From positions 1-38,205 of the forward strand of contig CADAJS010000027.1 in assembly GCA_902788315.1 (NCBI GenBank): a stretch of DNA of 38,205 nt, written 5' to 3'. The notes beneath the pieces are model-generated. The model made no database searches. It saw nothing but the letters and a program-made list of their open reading frames with translations, and had not been told where the DNA came from. Shown one piece after another: positions 26,522 to 34,803 of this stretch (positions are counted from its first letter, which is position 1; each line of letters begins with the position of its first letter). Source of the stretch: an uncultured Bacteroidales bacterium. Lineage in GTDB: Bacteria > Bacteroidota > Bacteroidia > Bacteroidales > Bacteroidaceae. The translations under genes were made by a program, and so were the position numbers.

Positions 26522-28960
26522 ATGGCTGCAATAGATCAATATATAGAGCGCATAACAGATGAGAGTTTGAAAGAACAAATTCAGATGGAGTTGGCGCGTC
26601 TGATGAAAAAGAAAAGTTTCGGGCTGGTATTCGAACACCACATGCCGGACAACCTGTTGATGCCGGAGGTGCCCATAAGGAGGGGGACCAATGTGGTGAT
26701 ACGCAACGGGAAGGTCAGCGATGTGTATGAGGTGCAGAGCCTTACCGATACGGAAGCCACCTGCATCCAGCTGTCCACCATGAGTGAGGTGGTGCTTCCA
26801 CTGGCCGATTTAGTGGCTATCGCCCGGCGTGGTGATGTCATCTATCCTTACCTAAAACCAATGGATAGTGTGAAGAATGCACCAGACAGTGAGCTGTGGC
26901 ATACGTTGATAGAAGCTGACAACTATCATGCATTGCAGTTGCTGGCATATCTGTATGCTGGGCAAGTGGATTGTATTTATATTGATCCTCCTTATAATAA
27001 GCCGGACTCTCACGATTGGAAGTACAACTGTGACTATGTGGATGGTACTGACTCCTATCGTCACAGCAAGTGGCTCTCCATGATGGAAGCAAGGCTGAAG
27101 ATCGCCAAGAAACTGCTGAATCCGAAAGATTCTGTTCTGATTGTCACTATCGACGAACTGGAATATCATCATCTTGGATGTTTGTTGGAACAGATGTTTC
27201 CGGAAGCGAGGATACAGATGGTAAGTATATGTAACATGCCTGGAGGAGTTTCAAGATTGGATGAGTTTTCAAGATGTGACGAATACGCTTACTTTGTTAA
27301 AATAGGAGAATCTTCGCCAACCAGTTTGCCTTTAGGAGAGGAATGGATGAATGGTGTTAAGAACACTTCGAAAACGAGCGTACACTGGGAAGGACTGCTC
27401 AGAACAGGAACAAACAATATGAGATCAGACAGGCCCAATTTGTTTTATCCTGTATTAGTCTCAAACGATGGAAAAAAGTTTCTTGGAGCAGGCGATCCGC
27501 TATCATTAGAAATTGATAGGCATGATTATGTAGCTCCTGAAGGGGTTAAAGTCATTTGGCCAATTCACCTTGACGGAACAGAAGGCTGCTGGCGTATCGG
27601 AAAAGATACTTTGATTGATTTATATAATAATCATGTCGTCCGTCTTGGTGGATTTACTCCTCGCGGAATGGCAATTAATTACCTCAAAAAAGGCGAATAC
27701 GCTAAAGTTTTAAATGGCACATACAAAATCAAAGGAATAAAAGAAGACAATTCGTATGATTTAGATGATAGTGATTACCAGCCAACGTTTGTTCCTGCAA
27801 CTCAATGGGTAATCTCTTTACATGATGCTAGTAGGCATGGAAGTGGCATGTTATCAAGAATTTTCCATGATAAGCGTTTCTCATTCCCCAAGTCTCTCTA
27901 TGCCGTCCATGATGCTATCCGTTTCTTCGTCGCCAACAAGCCAAATGCTTTGATACTGGACTTCTTTGCAGGCAGTGGTACTACACTTCATGCCGTAAAC
28001 CTGTTGAACAAGGAAGATGGCGGTCATCGCCGCTGCATCATGGTAACGAATAACGAGATTGGTGAGCCAAAAGAAAAGGAGCTGATTCCACTGGGAATAA
28101 AACCCGGTGATGAAGAGTGGGAAAAGTGGGGCATTGCCCGTTATGTGAACTGGCCTCGCACACGATGCAGCATTCTTGGTGTTGACGTGAATGGCAGGCC
28201 TATAGAGGGAGAATACTTCACGTCACTGACAGAGACCAAAGAGTCAGACCGCAAGTTCACACAAATCAACTTCTTCCCAGCAGGCGCAAGCCTGAAGCAC
28301 AAGAAGTCCTTGGTGTCTCTCATCAACAAGCAGAAAGAAGTGAAACTGCCTACAATGAGTACTGATGTGCCGTTCCTGGTGCCGGAAGATGACAGCTATA
28401 ATGCTTCCATTCTCTTTGATGTAAGCAAAATGGACGATTATCTGGAGGCTTTGGAAGGCAATGACCACATCACGAACTTCTTTATCGTGACAGACAGGGA
28501 TGCAACCTACCGTCAGGTAAAAGAAGAGATAAGCCAACTGATGGGCAAAATAGAGGAAACGATTCCTGTGTCAATGCCTATGAAAGACGGTTTCAAAGCC
28601 AATGCAGCATACTTCAAATTAGGCTTCTTGGACAAAAGGTCTGTAGCGCGTGGTCGCCAGCTTCAGGAACTCCTGCCGACCCTATGGATGAAAGCAGGAG
28701 CACGAGGTGAGTGCCCGTCCAATATCGTGGGCGACTATGTGATATGGCCCCAAAACCACTTCGCCATCTTGAAAAAAGAGTCACGTTTCCGTCAGTTCCG
28801 ACGGGAGTTGGACAAATATCCCCAAATAGAGGTTGTCTATATCATTACAGACAGCCAGAACGCCTATCTCACCATGATTGACGAGTTGAGAGGATTCAAG
28901 ACTTATCAATTGTATAGAGACTATTTGGAGAACTTCAGAATCAACTATGCAGCAAAATGA
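26522..28960 (+). CDS. mod: Type III restriction-modification adenine methyltransferase (Mod)
   Basis: The 812-residue beta-class N6-adenine methyltransferase has the catalytic motif IDPPYNKPDSHDW at about 155 preceding the SAM-binding motif FFAGSGTTLHAVNLLN at about 482. The target recognition domain lies between them (about 235-455). Mod determines the recognition site and is needed for both methylation and cleavage by the Mod2Res complex. It overlaps the DUF1016 gene by 4 bp (ATGA). Base composition shifts: about 27215-27880, which covers the recognition domain, is visibly more AT-rich than either flank, as if exchanged by recombination. No homopolymer tract for phase variation was seen. 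Confidence 0.92.
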   Translation: MAAIDQYIERITDESLKEQIQMELARLMKKKSFGLVFEHHMPDNLLMPEVPIRRGTNVVIRNGKVSDVYEVQSLTDTEATCIQLSTMSEVVLPLADLVAIARRGDVIYPYLKPMDSVKNAPDSELWHTLIEADNYHALQLLAYLYAGQVDCIYIDPPYNKPDSHDWKYNCDYVDGTDSYRHSKWLSMMEARLKIAKKLLNPKDSVLIVTIDELEYHHLGCLLEQMFPEARIQMVSICNMPGGVSRLDEFSRCDEYAYFVKIGESSPTSLPLGEEWMNGVKNTSKTSVHWEGLLRTGTNNMRSDRPNLFYPVLVSNDGKKFLGAGDPLSLEIDRHDYVAPEGVKVIWPIHLDGTEGCWRIGKDTLIDLYNNHVVRLGGFTPRGMAINYLKKGEYAKVLNGTYKIKGIKEDNSYDLDDSDYQPTFVPATQWVISLHDASRHGSGMLSRIFHDKRFSFPKSLYAVHDAIRFFVANKPNALILDFFAGSGTTLHAVNLLNKEDGGHRRCIMVTNNEIGEPKEKELIPLGIKPGDEEWEKWGIARYVNWPRTRCSILGVDVNGRPIEGEYFTSLTETKESDRKFTQINFFPAGASLKHKKSLVSLINKQKEVKLPTMSTDVPFLVPEDDSYNASILFDVSKMDDYLEALEGNDHITNFFIVTDRDATYRQVKEEISQLMGKIEETIPVSMPMKDGFKANAAYFKLGFLDKRSVARGRQLQELLPTLWMKAGARGECPSNIVGDYVIWPQNHFAILKKESRFRQFRRELDKYPQIEVVYIITDSQNAYLTMIDELRGFKTYQLYRDYLENFRINYAAK

Positions 28961-30162
28961 ATAGCAAGGGTAAGGATATTATCAAAGGCGACTTTGAGTC
29001 GTTAGTCAGCAACATCCAGTCGACGAGCAATGCGTTGCAGGAGGATGCCCGACTTGTCATTAATCGCAATGTGACGGCACGGGCGTGGCTGACAGGCTTC
29101 TATATTGTGGAATACGAACAGCAAGGTAACGACCGTGCCAAGTATGGCGAGGGGCTACTAAAACGATTGGCAGAACGGCTTAACGACAAGAGTTTCAGCC
29201 TTGCAAGCTTAAAGAATTTCAGACAATTCTACCTTTATTACCCCCAGTTGGCAGAACCCATTGTTAGGTATCTGTTTGCAAAGTCAGGAAAAAGCCAATC
29301 GGTGATTAGCCTTTTGCAATCCTCTGGAAACCTTGATATTGTAAAAAGCCAATCTCCGATTAGCCAATTACCATCATACCAGTCTGCTACTGTGTCGGGA
29401 GACGGTTTTGCCATGATGACAACAGAGGGCGAAGTGATGCCTGTACCGCAGACGCTATTTAACAGACTCTCCTTTACACATATTTCCAAACTAATCCATA
29501 TAGGAGACCCCACGAAACGAGCTTTCTATGCTATAGAAGCGATGCGTGGGCCGTGGAGTGTAAGAGAGCTGCAACGTCAAATAGACTCCAACTACTATGA
29601 GCGCAGCGGATGGAGTAAGAAGCCGGATCTACTGGCCAGTAAAGTCGCAGAAAGGGCAGAACGGCCAACGTTCCGGGAAGAGTTGAAATCGCACTATATC
29701 TTCGAATTTCTGGGATTAGCGGCCAAGAATGTCGTCGAAGAGGACGAACTGGAACAAGCTCTCATCGACCACTTGGAAGAATTCATGCTTGAACTTGGTA
29801 TGGGTTTTTGCTTAGAGGCACGGCAGAAGAAACTGCTCATCGATGACCGCTATTTTAAAGCCGATTTGGTGTTTTATCACCGTATATTGAAGTGTCATTG
29901 TATCGTGGAGCTGAAAGCACATAGGCTGGATTACGCTGATATGGCTCAACTCAACATGTACTTGGAATACTATCGCCGGCACTATATGCGGCCAGACGAT
30001 AATCCGCCAATAGGACTGTTGCTTTGCACGGAGTATGGACAGGAGATGGTGGAATATGTTTTCCCAAATACAGACCCACATCTGTTTGTTGCACAGTATG
30101 AACTCCAACTGCCCAGCAAGGAAAAGATGAAGGACTTCCTGATGAGAGAAAACAGAGGTTGA
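28957..30162 (+). CDS. DUF1016/YhcG-family PDDEXK nuclease between mod and res
   Basis: The 401-residue protein starts with a DUF1016 N-terminal helical domain at about 20-100 (TAVRAWLTGFYIVEYEQ-like, here ARAWLTGFYIVEYEQQG; SLASLKNFRQFYLYYPQ). A short low-complexity spacer with repeated SQSxIS follows at about 110-135, then a second helical part (GPWSVRELQRQIDSNYYERS). The C-terminal PDDEXK nuclease fold at about 245-390 has its metal-binding residues in FKADLVFYH and IVELKAH. It overlaps mod by 4 bp and the res start lies 24 bp on, so the three form one operon. The function in type III systems is unknown; an extra nuclease or accessory cleavage subunit is inference. Confidence 0.88.
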   Translation: MNSKGKDIIKGDFESLVSNIQSTSNALQEDARLVINRNVTARAWLTGFYIVEYEQQGNDRAKYGEGLLKRLAERLNDKSFSLASLKNFRQFYLYYPQLAEPIVRYLFAKSGKSQSVISLLQSSGNLDIVKSQSPISQLPSYQSATVSGDGFAMMTTEGEVMPVPQTLFNRLSFTHISKLIHIGDPTKRAFYAIEAMRGPWSVRELQRQIDSNYYERSGWSKKPDLLASKVAERAERPTFREELKSHYIFEFLGLAAKNVVEEDELEQALIDHLEEFMLELGMGFCLEARQKKLLIDDRYFKADLVFYHRILKCHCIVELKAHRLDYADMAQLNMYLEYYRRHYMRPDDNPPIGLLLCTEYGQEMVEYVFPNTDPHLFVAQYELQLPSKEKMKDFLMRENRG

Positions 30163-30185
30163 TATTTGAATTGCTTAGAAGTATT

Positions 30186-33008
30186 ATGAATATAGCATTA
30201 AAACCATTTCAGAATCAGAGAATGCTGGAGCTGCGCCGCGTGGCAGCAATGGCTCAGATGAACTGGCAGCATTTTGGTCAGAAGCAAATCATCTCCTTTA
30301 CTGCCCCGACAGGTGCCGGCAAGACTATCATGATGGCCAGTTTCATCGAGGCAATGATGTGTGGCGATGAGGAGGGTATGGTGAAACCGATGCCAGAGAG
30401 CATCTTCATCTGGCTGAGCGATTCGCCTGAACTGAACGAGCAGAGCCGTCAGAAGATGATTAGGTACTGCGACAGGCTGACCATCACACAGCTTGAGACA
30501 CTTGATGAGAGCTTCCGTGGTGACAAACTGGAACCTGGTAAGATCTATTTCCTCAACACCCAAAAGCTTGCCAAGACCGGTAAGATGACCAGTACAGGCG
30601 ATGGCCGCGACTGGACGATATGGGAAGTCGTAGAAAATACTATCGAGGAGTATGGCAAGCATTTGGTGCTCATCATCGACGAGGCACATCGTGGAGCGAA
30701 AACCAATCAGACCACCACGATGCAGAAATTCGTGAAAGGATTTGAAACGAAGGATGAGAAACTGCAGGCATTGCCCTTTATTATCGGTATGAGTGCAACT
30801 CCTGAACGATTTAACAGTCTTGCCGGAGCCAGCCTCTCTACCCTAAGCAAAGTAGTGGTGACTCCCAAGGAAGTTCGTGATTCCGGTCTTCTGAAGGACA
30901 AAATAGAAATCCACTTCCCTGAGGAGAGTGTTATCAACAAGAACATTGCCGTGCTTCAGGCCGCAGCTGATGAATGGAAAGACAAATGTTTGCATTGGTA
31001 TAACTACACCGAGAAGCAGCACTACCAGAATGTTTGTCCCATATTTGTGGTTCAGGTAGAACCGGCGGTAGCGGGCAAGGTTTCTGCTACTGACTTGGAT
31101 GAATGCATACGGGAAATAGAACGGCGTACTGGTGAACATTTCGTAGAAGGCGAAGTGGTTCATGCCTTTGGAGAAACTGGCACTATACCAATTAACGGGA
31201 TTGCCGTGCCATATTGTTCTCCCTCGTCAATCAATGACGACCGAAAGATTAAGGTGGTACTGTTCAAAGAAGCACTCTCTACAGGCTGGGACTGTCCACG
31301 TGCAGAAACGATGATGTCATATCGCGTGGCCAAGGATGCCACCTATATTGCACAGTTGCTGGGCCGCATGATCCGCACGCCACAGCGGATGCGTATAGAG
31401 GTGGATGAATCTCTGAACTATGTACATCTGTATCTGCCGCATTTTGATGAGAAGACAGTGGAGGATGTTGTGAAGAAACTGACGGAAGAGGAAGGCGGAG
31501 CATTGCCCACGGATGTGGAAGCCATCAAGGGAGGAAACAAAACCTCTGTAGTCATGACAATAAAACGGCCAGTTGCCCATGTGCAAACTAGCAATCAGAC
31601 TGGAAGCACACAGTTAACTCCTTCTGGGACTACCACTCGACAATCGGTGAATCACATTGGGGATATTCATGAAAGTGAATCTGCCCAACCGCAAGCAGCT
31701 ACTGCTCAGCAGCCAGTTACTGTAGTAAGAGATGATAGTGGGTACCAATCGTCAGATGATGGCAACCAGTCGTCTGAGCCAAATGAAGAACGGCCAGAAT
31801 TGGAAATGCTTGTGGAGAATGGAGCAACCCAAACACAAGAAAGCCAAGACCCATACGAGGCTGTCAAGGATGCTATTAATAACGCTGAGATATTGACTTA
31901 CGAGGTGAAAACAGTCGCTATTAATAAGAACTATGTCCGTTCACTCTTTGAAATGGCACGTTTGGGTGATATGACCGGAATGGATGAAAACGCTGCTGCC
32001 GTTGATAAGGTGAAAGATGATATTGCAAGGCTGATTCATAGCTATATCTCAGAACTGAAAGCAAAAGGCGAATATGAAGCGCTTGTGGACAAGGCTCTGG
32101 AGTTTCAGTTGAATACCATTAGCGTTGAACTATATAAGAGCGGTAGCAGTTATGATGTGCAACAAGGTCCGGATCTTTTCTCCAGAACCGATGCGGGTTT
32201 GCAGCGGCAATACTTCAATGCTGATATTCTGCTTTGTGGCGAAGGCATAGGGCAACGATATGCTGACAATTATGAAACGGATGATTACGCCTGCATGTAT
32301 GATGTCATCCTGTATGTTGCAGACAGCCATCAAACCGACATCCGAATGGATTATGCCAAAGAAGAGTTCAACAGGTTGGCAGACCTTTATCGACCGAAAT
32401 CGAAGAATATTCCCGAAAAAGACCGTCAGCGATATAATAGTCTGGTGACAATGGGAAGTACCATTTCCAAACACCTGTTCCACCTGCCGGAGACCATCAA
32501 TGTAGATTTGGACAATGAGGGTGAGACCTGTACAGACCACCTGTTTGTTAATGCTGATGGAACAGCAACATTCAACCTGAAAGGATGGGAACCTGTTACG
32601 CTGGAAGAAGAGCGAAAGAATCCAAATTTCGTTTGTTGGCTTCGCAATCAGGACCGCAAACCTTGGGCATTGTGCATCCCCTACGACTATGGCGGTGAGA
32701 CACATCGCATGTTCCCAGATTTTCTGATTGTCCGCAAGAACGAACACGGGAATTATGAATATGGCTTGCTGGAGCCACATCGCGATGACAAGAAAGACAA
32801 TCTCGCTAAGGCAAAAGGTTTGGTAAAATATGTACAGGCGTGCCCCAACGTAGATAGGGTACAGATGCTGCGTAAGATGAAGACTTCATCGGGCGAAAAA
32901 ATGCTGAGACTGGAATTCACACGGCTGTCCGTTCAGAAGAAAGTGATGAAATGTGTAGAGGAGTCAGACTTCGATAAAGTGTTTACCGCAGAAGGGGTGT
33001 ATGAGTGA
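30186..33008 (+). CDS. res: Type III restriction enzyme Res subunit (helicase-nuclease)
   Basis: The product is 940 residues from the ATG at 30186 (MNIALKPFQNQ); an upstream TTG at 30159 is also open. The SF2 helicase core shows FTAPTGAGKTIMMA (Walker A), LIIDEAHRGAK (motif II), GMSATPERF (III), STGWDCPRAE and AQLLGRMIRTPQR (VI). The C-terminal nuclease at about 830-900 has MFPDFLIVRKN then GLLEPHRDDKKDNLAKAKG, the PD...E-x-K-like site of this family. It translocates on DNA with Mod and cuts about 25 bp from one of two head-to-head sites. A serine/glutamine-rich linker at about 455-540 separates the core from the rest. All motifs look intact. Confidence 0.92.
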   Translation: MNIALKPFQNQRMLELRRVAAMAQMNWQHFGQKQIISFTAPTGAGKTIMMASFIEAMMCGDEEGMVKPMPESIFIWLSDSPELNEQSRQKMIRYCDRLTITQLETLDESFRGDKLEPGKIYFLNTQKLAKTGKMTSTGDGRDWTIWEVVENTIEEYGKHLVLIIDEAHRGAKTNQTTTMQKFVKGFETKDEKLQALPFIIGMSATPERFNSLAGASLSTLSKVVVTPKEVRDSGLLKDKIEIHFPEESVINKNIAVLQAAADEWKDKCLHWYNYTEKQHYQNVCPIFVVQVEPAVAGKVSATDLDECIREIERRTGEHFVEGEVVHAFGETGTIPINGIAVPYCSPSSINDDRKIKVVLFKEALSTGWDCPRAETMMSYRVAKDATYIAQLLGRMIRTPQRMRIEVDESLNYVHLYLPHFDEKTVEDVVKKLTEEEGGALPTDVEAIKGGNKTSVVMTIKRPVAHVQTSNQTGSTQLTPSGTTTRQSVNHIGDIHESESAQPQAATAQQPVTVVRDDSGYQSSDDGNQSSEPNEERPELEMLVENGATQTQESQDPYEAVKDAINNAEILTYEVKTVAINKNYVRSLFEMARLGDMTGMDENAAAVDKVKDDIARLIHSYISELKAKGEYEALVDKALEFQLNTISVELYKSGSSYDVQQGPDLFSRTDAGLQRQYFNADILLCGEGIGQRYADNYETDDYACMYDVILYVADSHQTDIRMDYAKEEFNRLADLYRPKSKNIPEKDRQRYNSLVTMGSTISKHLFHLPETINVDLDNEGETCTDHLFVNADGTATFNLKGWEPVTLEEERKNPNFVCWLRNQDRKPWALCIPYDYGGETHRMFPDFLIVRKNEHGNYEYGLLEPHRDDKKDNLAKAKGLVKYVQACPNVDRVQMLRKMKTSSGEKMLRLEFTRLSVQKKVMKCVEESDFDKVFTAEGVYE

Positions 33009-33077
33009 ACTATGATTCGTTAGGCAATTAGTAAGGAAAAGAAATATACGTTGCCACAATAAAACGCAAGATGATAT

Positions 33078-33378
33078 ATGACCGAACTCGAATTACAGCA
33101 ATACCTGCTCCGCGAGTTCCCACAGGAGAATGCTCGGTGTGAGTGGAAGGAATTTAAGAATCTGAAGAACTCGTTCTGTGGGGACGAGAAGGACGACGTG
33201 ATTTCCTACGTGTCGGCTATCGCCAACATGGAGGGCGGTTTCCTTGTGGTGGGTGTGCATGACAAGACACTGGAGATTTAATGAAGGTTTAGTAATACAA
33301 AAAGATAGAAATTGGTATGCAACGACTAGTAAAGACAAAACAACGACTAGTACACGACTAATAACGACTAGTAAATGA
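33078..33378 (+). pseudogene. AlbA/Schlafen-type ATP-binding protein gene with internal deletion
   Basis: The first 67 codons encode the start of an AlbA_2 domain (RCEWKEFKNLKNSFCGDEKD; SAIANMEGGFLVVGVHD) and stop at 33281. In the +1 frame the sequence continues as WRFNEGLVIQKDRNWYATTS, then a threonine/serine-rich tail to TGA at 33376-33378, which looks like the winged-helix end of the same kind of protein. Full-length members have several hundred residues, so the middle has been lost. These proteins are often beside R-M loci. Seen: the two pieces and the frame change. Inferred: a single ancestral gene. Confidence 0.65.
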
Positions 33379-33445
33379 CTATTCGGAGGTTTCTAGTCGT
33401 AAAAGTAGTCATTTTCCGATAGTTTATCGAACTTTTAGTCGTAGT
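33322..33445. repeat. Phased ACGACTA / TAGTCGT repeats before the XRE gene
   Basis: CGACTA starts at 33323, 33344, 33355 and 33365, with TGACTA at 33376: spacings of 21, 11, 10 and 11 bp. The opposite orientation follows as TAGTCG at 33394, TAGTCA at 33406 and TAGTCG at 33436. The left half overlaps the last codons of the broken AlbA-type gene; the right half is directly upstream of the XRE regulator (33467). A multi-site operator for that regulator, or one of the 11-bp arrays of this window, are both possible. Confidence 0.65.
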
Positions 33446-33466
33446 ATAAGACAAAATGAACTAAAT

Positions 33467-33748
33467 ATGATATTTGGAAAGAAAATAAGAGAGCTCAGAG
33501 ACGAGCAAGGAGTGCTGCAACGACAGTTGGCTGCACTATTAGAGATTGACACACCTATGTTCAGCAAGATAGAGCGAGGTGACAGACGGGCAAAGCGCGA
33601 ACATGTAATCAAGCTCGCAGAATACCTGCATCAAGACGAGAAGGAAATGCTGACATTGTGGTTAGCTGATAAAGTCCTTGATGCAGTAGGCGATGATGAA
33701 CTTAGCAAGGATGCAATCACAGTTGCACAAGAACAGATTCAAAAGTGA
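33467..33748 (+). CDS. XRE-family helix-turn-helix regulator
   Basis: The 93-residue protein has an N-terminal HTH_3 domain (KKIRELRDEQGVLQRQLAAL; DTPMFSKIERGDRRAKREHV) with the usual Q-x-x-L-A-x-L and S-K-I-E-R-G features, then a short helical tail. Small XRE proteins of this type often control restriction-modification genes, and it lies 460 bp after res, but its direct target is more likely the phased repeat sites immediately upstream (autoregulation). A gene expected downstream is missing; repeats follow instead. Confidence 0.85.
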   Translation: MIFGKKIRELRDEQGVLQRQLAALLEIDTPMFSKIERGDRRAKREHVIKLAEYLHQDEKEMLTLWLADKVLDAVGDDELSKDAITVAQEQIQK

Positions 33749-33760
33749 TAACTGCAAAAC

Positions 33761-33793
33761 GGCAATTTGATGTGTTAACAACTGCAAATTGCC
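33761..33793 (+). terminator. Inverted repeat after the XRE gene, possible terminator
   Basis: GGCAATTTG (33761-33769) and CAAATTGCC (33785-33793) are exact complements around a 15-nt loop, followed by a short TTT. It lies 12 bp after the XRE stop. A second 6-bp inverted repeat, CCTGTC/GACAGG, follows at 33797-33814. Confidence 0.4.
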
Positions 33794-33936
33794 TTTCCTG
33801 TCTTCTCGGACAGGCTCATTGGCGCTGTTTGGACATTCTATGTTCTATCCATGTTTTGCCACAAACCTGCCAAGCCTTTATTAGGCCCTACCCAAGTAGA
33901 TGGGGGCACGACATGCTTCGTCTGCTAAGGGCATTT

Positions 33937-34091
33937 CATCAACATATGTTCTACGTCCCATCAACATATGTTCTACGTCTCATCAACATATCTTCTACGC
34001 CTCATCAACATATGTTCTACTTTCATCAACATATCTTCTACGTCTCATCAACGTCCCATCTACGTTACATCTACGAGGGATCGACGTCTCA
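33937..34091. repeat. Tandem array of 11-bp units, type A
   Basis: The array reads as 11-mers: CATCAACATAT alternating with GTTCTACGTCC-like units for about five 22-bp pairs (one is 21 bp), then shorter 11-bp units CATCAACGTCC, CATCTACGTTA, CATCTACGAGG, GATCGACGTCT and CATCTACGAGG. The pairs contain the palindrome AACATATGTT. There are no spacers of unique sequence, so it is not CRISPR. It lies between convergent genes. Weakly conserved frames pass through it but do not look like a protein. Confidence 0.8.
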
Positions 34092-34175
34092 TCTACGAGG
34101 GACTTTGAAGAGAAACGAAAGTATGTTCCACCTGAGTCCTAACCAGGTACTTCTCGCCGCCTTCTCATGCACTAA

Positions 34176-34226
34176 GCAAGTAGATGGCAAGCCCAAACAG
34201 CTTGCTTGGGCTTGCCATCTACTTGC
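34176..34226. repeat. Perfect 21-bp inverted repeat at the head of array B
   Basis: Positions 34176-34196 and 34206-34226 are exact reverse complements with a 9-nt loop. The right arm is the first part of the direct-repeat array that follows, so one inverted copy of the unit faces the array. It would form a strong hairpin in RNA or single-stranded DNA. Confidence 0.8.
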
Positions 34227-34322
34227 GAAGTCCTTGCCATCTACTTGCGAAGTCCTTGCCATCTACTTGCCATCTACTTGCGAAGTCCTTGCCAACCCTT
34301 TGCCATCTCCTTGCGAAATCCC
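34210..34322. repeat. Tandem array of 11-bp units, type B
   Basis: The array reads CTTGCCATCTA and CTTGCGAAGTC alternately, with one doubled CTTGCCATCTA, then decayed units CTTGCCAACCC, TTTGCCATCTC and CTTGCGAAATC: about ten units, each exactly 11 bp. An inverted unit copy precedes it. The sequence differs from array A but shares the unit length and an ATCTAC core. The 34323-34428 stretch beyond it holds only small inverted repeats (for example CAACATT/AATGTTG, 34381-34400). Confidence 0.8.
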
Positions 34323-34428
34323 GGCCTGTCATTGAAGGATGACACATTGTTAATTCATCCGGCATTATCGGATGATTTGGCAACATTCCCTCAAATGTTG
34401 CATCCGTTTGTCCTTGTAACTGTGCTTC

Positions 34429-34803
34429 TTACCATCCCCTGGGTAGAACGACGTTCTCCAACGTGTGCGCCTTATCAAAAAGCGGGGAGATGTCGTCGTC
34501 TCTGAAGCCTGCAATGCCGCAACCTATCCGCGTAACGAGGAATGTCAGTTCGGGATGCTCCGTCGCAAACTGAATAAACTCATCAATATACGGGCGAATA
34601 GTCTCCACGCCGCCCTGCATTGTAGGGATGGCATAGCTCTGGCCTTGCAGTCCAACTCCTCGTCCCCAAATGGCCCCAAACTTGCGGTAAGCGACCAATG
34701 CAGCTCCTCCGCCATGCATTCCTTTTAGATTACTACCGAAGACGAATATCTCGCCCGGCTGGAGTTCCGTAATATACTCCGGTGTCGTACGTTTCTGTGA
34801 CAT
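34429..34803 (-). CDS. Possible internally started macro-like protein (same frame as the sigma fusion)
   Basis: An in-frame ATG at 34803 (MSQKRTTPEYITELQPGEIF) would give a free 124-residue A1S_2505-type protein, the size at which this domain usually stands alone. AGAAGGA lies 8 nt upstream, a far better ribosome site than that of the fusion's own start. Either the two genes fused recently by loss of a stop, or both forms are made. Confidence 0.45.
   Translation of the reverse strand: MSQKRTTPEYITELQPGEIFVFGSNLKGMHGGGAALVAYRKFGAIWGRGVGLQGQSYAIPTMQGGVETIRPYIDEFIQFATEHPELTFLVTRIGCGIAGFRDDDISPLFDKAHTLENVVLPRGW

Noticed and set aside
33937..34322. CRISPR array
   Set aside because: The units are contiguous 11-mers without unique spacers of constant length, and no cas genes are nearby.
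33745..34335. 196-codon plus-strand open frame after the XRE gene
   Set aside because: Most of it runs through the 11-bp arrays; the protein would be a string of repeated HQHMFY and PSTCEV pieces, and other frames through the array are equally open. It is better explained as repeat DNA.
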